From positions 23,723,020 to 23,787,019 of the forward strand of contig OX393567.1 of the NCBI GenBank assembly GCA_947652115.1: a stretch of 64,000 bases of DNA. Reading direction: 5' to 3'. The translations under genes were made by a program, and so were the position numbers. This DNA is from Blastomussa wellsi (Eukaryota; Cnidaria; Anthozoa; Scleractinia; Plerogyridae). Positions within the stretch are counted from its first letter, which is position 1. Each line of letters opens with the position of its first letter. Of the stretch, positions 13,160 to 26,006 are shown in pieces. The notes below the pieces were generated by a model, which saw only the letters and a list, made by a program, of their open reading frames with translations, was not told the origin of the DNA and searched no databases.

Positions 13160-16100
13160 GAATAACAGTGCAAAAGATACTCTACGGCATTTCCTAATAT
13201 TGCTGGTTTTCACTGTCACGCCATCAAAAAATAAATTCAAAACTACGCAACGAAAAAAGCTGATAAATTCACATGCTATAAAATATTAATAGATAAACAA
13301 CATCTCCAAGTGCCAGGTCTGTGCGTTCCACCATTCTTGAGTTATTTGCCGAAGCATCTCACGCAAATTTATAGAGCTTAGTATGGAGACGCCATGTTGG
13401 TGCCCATCCGAATGGGCACCAACATGGCGGCCGGAAATCAAAGAAAACATCTGGTACTCACTTTTACCATGAAAGCGATCGCTCTTTCCTTGTGATCTAG
13501 TATATATACATATATAAACATCGTTCCTAATACTTGAACTGTTTAAACTGCAAAAATCTTGAGAAAAGACCGTTTCTTCAAGCACGACAGCTTTGTCACA
13601 GAACCATCGTGATGTCACTTAAAGCGGAAATTTCAAAAATTGAACCTGCTATATTTCAAACACAAAGCATGCTATTTAGATGGAAACTTGCAAAAAGATG
13701 TATTTTTCGGATTTCTTTCACGTGGTGACAACAAAAATTTAGTAGGCCCAGCGAATTTTGTTTTTAAAATGTTATGACGTCACGTGAAAACCAAACGAAT
13801 ATCATTCTGTATCCAAGATGGCACACAAATGACGTGACCTAAATGACGCCTTCTGATTGGTCCACTTACAAAATCCCGATCTCTAATTGGTTAAGCCCCA
13901 CACCGACCCCTTCTATACTCAGATTTCGTAAAAAATGCGTTGAATCTCAAGAGAAGACTAGATGGTCTGCCTTCCAGTGAAATAATGGGAATTTTCATAC
14001 TCCCTCGAAACGTTATACACTGTTGTTAGACACGGCATGTAACTTTAATTACTATTTTAGACTCACTCGATGCTTAGGGTTGGAGGATCTCCTGGACTAA
14101 CAATCACAGTCTGATCTACGAAAGCCTTGCGGTCATCCTTCGTCATAATGAATCTTATCTTATACGTAGTGTTTGCAGTCATGCGGCTTGTGATCCACTT
14201 TACTGTTAGATTACTGTAGTTGATCCGTCCTGGTCCATGCTCGAAACAACCACCGAGGGTGTTATTGGCAGTGTTATTGGTAGGTGAAGCAGTGGGTATG
14301 GGCGAAAGGTCCGTCAAATTAGTTGGAAGACTGTAGTTGTCACGATTGACTTGAATGCAAAACCAAGCAAATGTGAAATTCCGCGAATCGTCGTCAGGAT
14401 CGTGCGATTTCTCGGCGTTTAATTCCAGGGGGACGGCGCTGCCCACAGTCCTCTCTGTACCTCCACCGATGATAGCGACGAGGGCAGACTTTATGACCTC
14501 TATGTAAAATTTCTCCTCCGTCAAAACGCCTTCTTCCTCCGTCATTCTGATCCGAAAACGTAATTCATACACGCCGTAATCGAACACCCGAGATGGGATA
14601 TTCAAATCAGAGCTGTCTGTTATAATTTTTCCCGCAACTTCAGGACGAAGGCTATTCCACTTCGCGCCATTCTTCATAAGAATGTTCCACCCGTAGTGAG
14701 TACTAAGGTTATGGCAGTTGATCGTATTCACTGTCTTGATAATGATCGGTTTTGAGCGTTTATACTGCGTTTTTTCTTCCTGGCTCTTTCCTATTCCAGG
14801 CGCTGTTATTACTGGAAAGTAGCAAACTCCTTTTGAGACTACCGCTTTGGATTCTTTATTTTTAATTTGGACGCAAGAAACGCGATTTTCGGCAGTGAGA
14901 GTGACGTTGTATTCCTTTGCTTCGGTGTACGTGTGCGAGAAATTCAACGCTGTCTTCAACTGACTTGTTCCTGAAGGACACGACAATGATGATGATGGCG
15001 TGCCTGTCTTGTAAAAAATAGGCTCAGTTTTGTCCATCAGGTCAATTTTAAAACAAGAATTGGTGCCTTTCTTATCCATTTTTAGGGTGAAATTGAGAAG
15101 CTTGTCCACTTCAGCTGGGCCATCATTTGACAAACTCACTCCAAGAATGCTTTCATCCACAGTAATATTCATTTTTTTTGTCATGCGGCTGACATTGTTC
15201 TTAGCCTCGAGTTCAATGGTGTAATTTCCCATCGAACTGAAATTGTAACTGCACTCTGGTCCTTGGATTCTCACACGGGACTCCAACCTCCAGGTGTATG
15301 ACACGTTTGTACCGTTCGTGATGGAAGAGTTGAAAAAGACATTGTATTCCAGGGGGAAAAAGCCGTTTTCAGGGACAAATTTCTTTTCTGGTCCGCACTC
15401 ATTGACGTAATCCGTAACGCTAGCTGAAAAATCGAGGCCCTGGACGCTGTCTTGGATTATAACTTCCACGGATGTATTTTCGGAGCTGATCTCGTTGGAA
15501 ACTGCAACAGTAGCTAGATAAACGCCTTGTCCAGGATATTTATGAATTATGCTATTGTTATTTTTCAAGCGGTTTATGGTATCTTTGTCTCCAAATGTGT
15601 AGTTAAAATACAGTGGTCGCGAAGGTTTATACCCAGGGAAAGAAACAACAAACTCTACTGAGCCAGGAGAGGATGACCGAGGCGAGTTTGACGTCAGATT
15701 CACAACGCTGATGGGGTATTGAACAATAACCTTGCAAGTTACGGTCTCATTCTGTGGATTTTTGTTAAAAAAAGTCACGGTGATGTCATATTCCCCTGGC
15801 GCTGAATAAGAGTGCTTCGCAGTCATTCCGTTTTCAGGGAATTGTCGATGCGAGTAAGTCACGTTGCTCACTGAACCATCTCCAAAATCAAAGACTGTTT
15901 TAACGTTGGTGCCATTTGAAACTGCCGCAGTAGCTGTCACGGTGTCGTTAACTGCCACGTACAACACCTCGGAACAACGATCACCTGTGGCTTTTTCTAC
16001 CGAGCCTCGCTCTAACGCAAGCGTAGCGTCTTGTACAGGCGTCTCAACGTAAACTGCAGTGTCAACTGACTTATTACTGACCAGGTTACTAACTGTGATT

Positions 16101-19100
16101 CTGAAAGGGTATTCCCCAGGAGCGCTGTAATTATGGATGCTTATGGCTACAAAAATGTCTGCAACTGTTACGCTCTTGTTGAATAGTTTTGAGATACCAT
16201 CGCCGTACTCAACGTGAATCGATATTTCGGTACCTTGAGATAATTTCCAGTGGATCCGCGCTTCGGCCATTACTCCCACCTCGTGATTGGAACTATTAAT
16301 CTCCAAACCTTCAACAACGTCCTGAACTATAATCTCCTGGCAGCTTGCAACAGCAGAACTTATGTCATTGGCTGCGATCAAGGAAATTTGGTATCTCCCT
16401 GCCTTGTGGTACACATGTGGTATAACCTTCTTTGTGGTATTAATACTTCCCCCATCCATGGTAAATAAGAAGTACTGTGACGTTTCTTCTCCCTGGTGCG
16501 GCAGTACGGTAAAATTAAACGTCTGGTTTGTTTTCAAGATTGTTGGATGCATCGAAGATACACCTAAAATTGCACGCTGCACACTCAGATTACCTTTGAT
16601 GCTAGCACTGCCCAGCTCATTGGTTGCTGTGACCGTCACGAGGTATACGCCAGGAATGGTTAAGTTTGTCTTATAAATGGCAAAAAAGGTGGCTCCAGGT
16701 GCTTTGGCGTTGGTGAAATTTGCCGTATGTTTCTCGCCTTCTCTGGATTCGACGTTGATGTTAAAATAAACATGTGACCCATTACGCAACAACCACCCGA
16801 TGCTAGCAGTGCTTCCATTTTGAATAGAGAGGAGGGCGTTTTCTCTAAATTGCATACCTGCAATCCTCTCCTGAATGACAACTGAGCACCAAATAGCGGA
16901 GAGGCTTACTCTATTAGTGGCTATAACGTTTACCGTTACTGGTCCGGTGACTTTATAACAATGCGTCACCCACGGAGTTGTCGTTGTGGAATTTTTCCCA
17001 TCGCCAAAGTTCCAAACGTACGACACATTGGTCCCATGAAGTAATTGAACACTTACATTTACAGCCTCGGCTGAGGGCAACGCATCGGGTAATTTTAATT
17101 CAAGTCCTGTTATGGATTCTTGGAGAACAATGCCCTTTGTGAAGCTTACTTTCTCTCGCGCGCTTCCAACTGTAAAGGAGACTTTCTCGTAGCCAGCTTT
17201 CTGATACCGATTCTCAAAATACGTTTCCGAAACCGCAGAGTACAGGACGGCTACGGCGGGTACGTAATTAACTGTCGTCGGACTCTCTTCTGTTGGCGGA
17301 AGACGATTCCCGCGAAGAGTCTTAGTACCGGTTGAATTAATCACTGAGCTGGAATACAGGAATGAAAAACTTGATAAACTGGTTTTCAGTGCTGCGGCGG
17401 GCCCAGTGGCTGGAAAACGCACACCAATTACGTCACCTTCTTCGAACTTCAGTCGTTGACTTTCACTTTCAATCAAAATGCGTTTAGGGCCGCTTGTTGT
17501 ATAAACCATGTAACTTGAGATATGCTCGTAGTCAAAGTTTCCATGTGCCGCTGTTTTGTTTGCGCTAAACGTCCCATTTGCCATGGTGCACTGTCCCTGT
17601 GTGAAGCTAAACGTTTCTCCGTCACTGCATGTATTTGGTTTACTCTTTGGGCAAATGGATGCGTTGTTGAAGTAATAACTAGTTGTACACAGTTTCCTTG
17701 CTCGGCAGTAACGCTCACTCACTGATGTACACTTTGGTCGATAGATCTAGCACGGAGGAAATGAAGCCAAGATTAGATATAAGAACTGGTATCTACCATC
17801 TCATATCCAAACGCGTCCTCGTGTTAAATAATACAGATTACCTTTGCATGCTCTGATTGGGTAAAAAAGTATGATTTTCTAGAGGATAAGACATAGAAAA
17901 ACGTAACTTGCTTTAAGTCGATTTTATGATGCACACGAATGCCAGAACATTACATCATGCTGTCACAGACCGGATAGTCAATCTATTCTAAGAACACTTG
18001 AGAAAAATGTCTTCTACTGAATTTTTCCTGTGTTCCTTAATAATTCCGGCCATAGCATTGTCTCCAATAATGTGACATATGGCTATGACTTAGTACCTTA
18101 ATGTCTAGAAAGCCTCCTCGGTAGGCATCCATCTCTAACGCCACAGCTTCGCCTTTGTTTGTGACCTCCATCTCTGCCAGAAGGTATAATCCGTCAGAAG
18201 TAATCTGAGAACCTGTGTCACCGACTGGAATGCCCACAGTCATGATTTCTGCATCTATGAGTTGGAATAATGCACGCGTCAAACCAAACTATTTGGACCA
18301 ATGTGAAATGTTGAGTGCCTGGCTGATTGATACACAGACAGACACACGACAGAGAGACAGACAGACAGAGTGATTGATCAACTCGGCTAAGTGCCAAATT
18401 CTATGTACAGTAGTTCTTACCAGGTGCCGTGCCAATGCGATCTTCTCCTTCTTCAAATTGTATCGTGGTCTCTACATTAGCACCTTGGCTAAACTTCAGG
18501 GAACAGCTTAAGGTAAAATTCACAGACGCTGCCGCTGGACAAAAAAACTCGATGTCTGTGATATTGGAGACCGCTGACACAATCGTGGAAGACTCAACCT
18601 CTGACCGATGACCAGTTTTACTGTGTTCTATTATAGCACTCGCTTGGAGTGGGTAGTTCCCCGGGTAAAGAAATGCTAGCGTAGCAAAAGATTTCGTCGT
18701 GTAATAATACCCTGTACTATCTCCCGCATTGATTTCGTACGACTCGACAGTTCGGTCAGCTGGCAATGATGGCGTCAACGTTACGTTAAAAGCTGTGAGA
18801 GTTGTGACATTCGGGTTTGACGATAGCGTTAAGCTTAAAGGCCGCGCTTGGACCGATTTGTAAACGGACACGTGAGTTTCGCCGCCGCATTTACGGTTAC
18901 CAGTGCCATAACAGGGCACATAGCACATGTCTGAAGTGACTTCATTTGCGGGCACCGTAGAGTTGGAGCACAGACACGAATTGCCCCCTTTCATTGCTGC
19001 GTAAGTGAAGTACGCATTGCCGCACAAGTCCATGCAGAGGCCGGGGGTCACGGTGCTGGCTCTGTAGCCACCTGGATTGAAAACAAAAGTCGGCGAAATG

Positions 19101-22100
19101 GCGCTTTCCTCATAGCAGCCTAAGTAATAAGGAGGAACTGCAATGAAGGAGTAAAAAAAACAGTTAATCAATTAGTTACTGTTTATATCAGCCTGCGTAG
19201 AGTAAGAAGCTGTCTGATTAATCCAAAATAAACGCGCACAATGTTGAACTATTTAACAATTAGTTTATGAGCTCGAGATTTCTGTGGGGTGATATCTGAT
19301 GAGGCCGAAGGCCGAATGAACTATCACCTCATAGAAATCGAGAGAGAATAATCTAATTGTCTTAGTAAAAATTAAAATAAACGAATCATGTGTCGGTGAA
19401 AAAGTTCTAAATCTTCCTGCGAAACTTCGCTAAAGCGCGAAGAAGTCGCCATTTTGAAAACGACCTTCAACCACTGCGCTCGATTACCAGGTGCTGTTCG
19501 GGAAACGGAGCCTGCGCTCGGGGAGGAACGAAGACCGGACTCGAGAGAGCGGCGGAAATCTTAGACTTTCTCAAAGTCGTTCGCTTCTCGTTTCCGGTTT
19601 GACAGTAGAGCTCTCGCGCTTCGCGCTCGCTTTCGCGCTCTGAAAGCTCGACTTGTAAGCAAGTCGATCTAATGGCTGATAGGTGCAGTAGCTCAGCCAA
19701 TCAGACTGCGGCATTTGCATTAGTATGCTAGTAGATTTTTACTAAAATAATGACTTGTTTTAACAAACCACCGGAATGTTTTCATGTTTTATTTTCCCAG
19801 GCAAGCACCCGCACACAAGCAAAACATTTTAATTACTTTTTTCTTTCCCGCACCTACCTTGTTCGCAAACGTATTTGCTTGGTGTGAAAGAGCACTGAGA
19901 ATTTCGCCAAGTTCCGTTGACTTCCAACACAACGCAGGTTTCACTTCCGGGGGAGCCATCTTTCCATTTACTGTAGTCAACCCCTGAATCATCTTTCCAG
20001 TAAAAGGAACCATCTTGCGCTTTTTCCAATCCGATCCACGTCTCGTTTGAAGCCTCGTCTCTTACGAAGCTGTTTTCTCCTTCTGAAGAAATTTTCACTA
20101 AGTCTGCCCCTTGAGCAATGCACGAGTTGCGAGCAGATGCAAATGCAAGGCTCTCAGACACGATCTTGTAACAGGAACCATCAAAATACTTCCATCCTTG
20201 CGCACATGTTTCGGGATCTGTTAGCAAGGAAAGGACCAAAGAGAAAGGTTAGGTTAAAAGAAACTTGACCAGCTGCTTGTTCAAACTGTAACTCGTCCAA
20301 GATAGAACCCACATGCCCTACCGGAAACCGAGGGAGACGTTAGCCTCCTGCAAAACCTATGAATATATGTGCCGTTTACTATCATATCTTTTGCAACCGT
20401 TAAACGAGGGCCACAATTTTATCAGTAATAGCTGTTATTGTCACGTGTTCCCTCATTAAATAAAATCTTTCCTTCCTACCTTATATGGGTCGTCACGCAG
20501 CACCTCTCCCCACTGGAAATAAGCATTGCGTGACATGTGGCAATTGATGCATAACGCTCAACGGTTATTGTTCGGTGTAGCTGGGTAGTCCCTCTTGTTC
20601 AATTAAGGGCCTTTCCATTTTTTATCCGCCCCCCCCCCCCCTCCTCCCTCGCAAGTCCAAATTTACACCCTAAAGAAAGATCAAGTGCCGACATGATCCC
20701 TCCTCAGAAAAACCGGATTTTTCTTATATAACTCCTTCACAAAAAAGCCCTCTTTCCCCCTTACCCATTCAGCTCAGAACTAGTCGATCAAAGATCAAAG
20801 AATGCCGACGGAGCTAACCCCTCAGAAACCTGTCTTTAGAACATCTCGTCTACAGGGAAGGAGGGGGGGGGGCGGTGGATATAAAATGGAATGGCCCTAA
20901 GTCCATCGAGTGTGAACGAAAACAAGTCGCTCATCTTCGGTGTAACATAAAACAAAGCACTTCCTAGGCAAAGAAAAATGTTTTATACCCCGAGGTAGTG
21001 GTACACCCAAAGAACGCGACTGGAAAAAAAGTGGGACTGCCTGTAGATTTCCGTAGGTTGTCTGCGTGCAGCCGTCTACTCTTCCGAATTCGAAATAGTA
21101 GACGGCAGGCGTAGGAAGTCTTTAATTAGTATTGTTGAAATGGGGTTGTTTTACAAGTACAAACATTACCCAGGAATTATGAAGTCTATGAAACGATTAT
21201 AGGGTTAAAACTCACCGTTACAAACGTGCAGTTTGGACATTTTCTCTGGAGTGATTTCGTCTCCCCACACACCAACATCTCTGATCACACACTGGGCGTA
21301 TTCCGCGCTCTTACTATTTGGTCGACCGATTGTAAAAGAAGTTTCAATATCCGTTGATGGCGTGACAATCTGGCCGCGTGTGTCACGAAACACATTCGCT
21401 GTGTCTCCGACAATAACAGCAGTTAGACCGTTTTCTTGGCTCCAGCTCATTGAAAATGTCTGCCATTTGTTCTTCTGGTAAGATCCGTGCACCTTCCAAA
21501 TTCTCTGTCCATCTCGAAGGTTAAAATGCATGGTAGTGTCGATGTAGAAGACGGCCAATCCCTTTGAACTTTGCCCGCCTGAAGAAAGAATGTAGCCAGT
21601 CCCATTTCCCGAAACACTTGCTTTAAAGCTCACAGAAATTCCATTCGGACAAATTGATGGGCTGCTGACACAGTTGTTTTCAAAATCCCCGAGATCAACC
21701 GAGGAGTTTGAGCCCGCGAGAGACAGCCCTAGCGGCGCCATGCCCAGTTTGGTAGGCCCCTCGTGTATGTTCCACGAGCCATGGACCCTTCCAACACGGG
21801 ACCCATCACCGTTTACATCTTGTATGGAAATTATGGACTTATCCAGTGGCCAGTAATGAAGAGCATCTTTATAACAGAAACCTGAAAAAAAAAACGAATC
21901 GATTGCTGCATTTACATTTCTTCCTTTCCGAAATAAAAGCGTGTTTTAACATTATCAGGGAAGCCTTCATTCCCTGTTTTGGAGGGTTTGGGGCAAAATT
22001 TTTAACTGTCAGCTGAGAAATGGCAGTGTTTAACTGATAGCTTAGAAATGGCTCAAATTTGAACTGACAGCTGAGAAATGGCCTAAATTTTAACTGATAA

Positions 22101-25100
22101 CTGAGAATCCAACACCCCCATGCAGACCCTCCTTTTTCTATTCTAGTCTCGATCGTTACACAATTAATGATGCTTAGAGGCTGCTTTGCATAGCTTCCCC
22201 AAAAAAATCTAGAAAAGACCGTAAGTAGTAGAGGAATAGATTTTCTTTGCAAAACGAAAACTTGGCCTAGCCTGCGAATAGGCTGACTAAATAATTCGCG
22301 CATGAGCTCGAGCGGCGTAGCCGCGATGCTCGCAGGCTATTCTTGGTTCGACCCTCAGATCTGTAATGTTTTAAATTATGACCCTTCAGATGCAAATGGA
22401 CACTTGAAATTCACTTTGCAAAAAATGTACCGCCTGCAGCCGGCAAGGGCTGCAAGACACTACTTACCCAGGCGTCCGCAAATCTGAAAAGTGGCTGATG
22501 ACGTCGTTGTGGAAAGGAAGACGTACTTTATTTTAACGGACACGGTATCTCTCCAAAACAGATAAATCTACCGAAAAAAAAAACAGAAAAGAAATCTGTG
22601 AAATCTACTATGGCATGAGATCCTCCAGCTGACAGAGTAACGTGACATCCAAAACTTCAAACTCGTCTCTTTTCAACAAAGATCCAATGCATCATAGTTA
22701 GTGGAGGGCTATGAATGCATGGAACAGAACGTGATTGCTAACTGTAAACCGTGATGCACCTGGGGCCTGGAGCGAGAGAGTGGCGGGAAGAAGAGAGAGC
22801 CCGGGAACGAGGCGTCACATCGGCGTCGCACAGCATCGACGAGGGCTCTAACGTATTCTTCTCAGGGACACGTGATGTTCCCGTTTGGAAGACGGACTTT
22901 TTGACTGCAGTTTTTTTAAGACTAGGGGTATAGCATAAAGAGCTATTGCCATTTGCACACCTTAGTACCAACACAGAGGCCCTGTACACATATACAAATA
23001 GCTTTTGTCGGGGTTAAAAATCCAAATTTACTCTCTCGCATTATTGTTGTCTAACGAGGGGACTGGATGGGGGTAAAATGGGAACTGGGATTAATTTCAC
23101 AGGAAAAAAATGGGAATTGGGTGACTGGAACTGGGATTTGGGTCAAACGTGGGAAATAGAAGTTGCACATAATTTGAGCTGGAAATAGGATTTGGTCCTT
23201 TCCCCCCCTCCCCCGCCCTCTTCAGGAACCTCTTCAACCCTACCTTTTCACCAGAGCCAAACGCCACTCGATCCTTCGCAATGTCTATCCAGAAAAACCG
23301 CATCTCGCCTTCCTTCAACAAAGGTGAAGTGACGTTAGATTCCGCTAACGTTTTTCTCTGTTTACCGGCTGTGCTTTGTAAGATTAAGTTCCCGTTTGTG
23401 CCAATGGTAATCTCATACTTAGAACTCTGGTCACGTGAATCACTTGAGAGACGCACCGAGACGGTGTCCCTTGCATCGATCATCAGTGGGAACTTTGTCC
23501 TGTGTACGCGGTACCTCTCCGATCTGCTGTTGTTTGAAATCTTTACAACGTCACAAATTGTCTCTGAAAATACATTTGAAATACCGATAAACAGAACCAT
23601 TCCATACAGCGGATGACCGCATATAAAACATGGTGTGGCTCCTTCAAAATCTCTGAAAATGACTTACTTGGTTTGCACATTTCATTGTAAAACTCTATTT
23701 CTTGTATTCCAACTCCACCGCTGCCACCATACACCTTTTTCACTGTAAAAGTTACCCAGCTTGCTCTGCGAGACAGGAAGGTAAATTCTTCAAAACTGGA
23801 CGTGTTCCCCGAAAGTGAAATCTGCAAAAACAGTGTAAAAAATTGTAATTTTTACAGTCTTTCCCGTAAAACCGTGAACACCAGAAAAAATTTCTGGAAT
23901 GTTTATTGTGTAGTGACCAATCGCAGCAAAGTTCAGGACACGCGAACAAACCTCAAAACCACAAACTAATGACCGTTGCTGTTTGCGGTTTAGTTTTCTC
24001 ACACCTGATTGGCTTTTTCTTTGTAACACAATAACATTCCATAAACATTGCTGGTGTTCATGGTTTTACGGGAAAGACTGTAATGGTCATAAGGTGTAAT
24101 TATTCCATCTCTTGATGAAATGTTGTTACTCGTATTTAACAAGTCAAAGCAATACTGTCAGTGGATTCTCGTTTCTGATTGTTGAATAGTACAGTAAAAG
24201 GTACTCTACTGTTAAAACTGATCAGGCCTTGACTGGCTATCTGACCGCCATCCGGCCCTCCCGTCCCCTCTCTCACTACCACCACGCACACACCCACCCT
24301 ACCCTTCCTTCTTCTAAAAATGGGAGCTACCTAATTTTCACTTAAAGAACTTTTCTACCCCAAAGTAAAATCCTGCAAGACCTGTCAACCTTCCCAAGAT
24401 AAAACAAATATGCCAGGAACTGAATTGGTAATAGAAGAAAACTCAGCCCCGGCCTCACCGTTTCCAGGGAGCAGTCACTGAACTCCATCATAATCTCTTG
24501 GATTTTTTGTCCTGAATCCGTTTTCTGCATGATTCTTAACTTGTTAATAATAAAGGTGGTGTGAAAGGCGATTTTTATGAAAGAGTTAACGTTTTTGTTC
24601 GATGCGGATATCCAACCGACAGTAGTTGTCCCATCAAGGACTTTGTCGCAGCCATTTTGGTCTCCGCTGGTCGAGGATTGGTTCAAACAGCTGCCTCCAT
24701 ACTTCTGAGAAGCGACATTAAATGGACTGCAGGTTGTAGAATCTAGTGAAAAACGATGAAAATTTTATCACACAGATTGTTTTTATAATTACAATTAACG
24801 TAAATAAATGAATGACTATACATGATCAATCGATTTATCAATCAGTCTGCAGTGTTCTTAGCTGAAGCCTGGCCGGTGACAAGTGTCTCTCTTTTTATAT
24901 CGCCTGCATGGCATTCAAAAGCTCATTTAAGACCAAAAATGGACTCCAGGTAACGTTTGATAGAATTAAAAGAAGTTATTTTCAGCTTAATTTCAAATCC
25001 ATCCAAGTTCATGATAGTACGCTTTGGTCACCTAGCTGTGGTGAAAAGGCGCGAGATAACCTAGCGTTGCCCCCTTTTATACATTTCTTTGTAAATTTTA

Positions 25101-25971
25101 GCGTTTTCGGGTTCTCATCTTTCTGAGAGTTTGTATTAAACCGACTGTTGTCAAACTTTGCAGTTTTACTAAAATCGGTACGATAAATCGTTTTATGGAG
25201 ATGAATTTTTGCTTAATGAAAAGCATGCAGTAAAAATTGTGTGCCGTGTTGTGTTTGTGCGTTTCAATCGCGTTTTCTTTCGGTTAAGAATTCAGAAGTG
25301 ATAATTTTGAGGGGAAAGAACACTCCAATATCCTAAACGTACCCTGGGTTTTTGTAGCGAAGGTGCTATCATTAAAAAACCCTCTGGCATTCAGGGTAAG
25401 GGAAACGACTTGGAGAAAACCTTTATATTTGACAATAAAAAATGCAGTTACGAAGACGACCAAGGCCGTGACAGGCGGCGACACAAGCGTGACGTAAATG
25501 ACCAAGCATTACCTTCAGGAACATACGAACAGCTGATTGGAATGCTTGATGATACTTCAGCCGGACCCTTGCCGTTTCCTGTAATCTTTTCATCTTCCCA
25601 CACCATGTTGTTCTGACCCTTATATCCAATGACCGCGTGAGCGCCTAGCGTGACAACACTCCCAGCTTTATGTGCGCCGACATCCGTCAGTTCGCTGAGT
25701 GGAAGCGTCTTGTTACTGTCCACTGCGGAATCTTGAACTGCCAGCAATACTATGACATCCTGGGGTAGGCCAGTCAGGAAAGAACCTAGCTTGTCACATT
25801 CTGCCTGGCTACTCGCGCAATCAAAAGCAGCTGACGTCAGGAAACGACCTGAACAGAAGAAACGATAAACTTTAGCACCGATACACTCTTTATTTCTTAT
25901 AAGAATATATTTTATAAGAATATCGAGGCTGAAATTTGCGAAAATTTAAGAATATTATAAGAATATACCCA

Positions 25972-26006
<35 letters not shown>

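Noticed and set aside
13025..13289. Poly-isoleucine frames on both strands.
   Set aside because: Translation of an ATT/ATC microsatellite.
19467..19700. Minus-strand frame rich in Glu/Arg.
   Set aside because: Produced by low-complexity GCGCTCGC-type sequence in an intron; no splice context.
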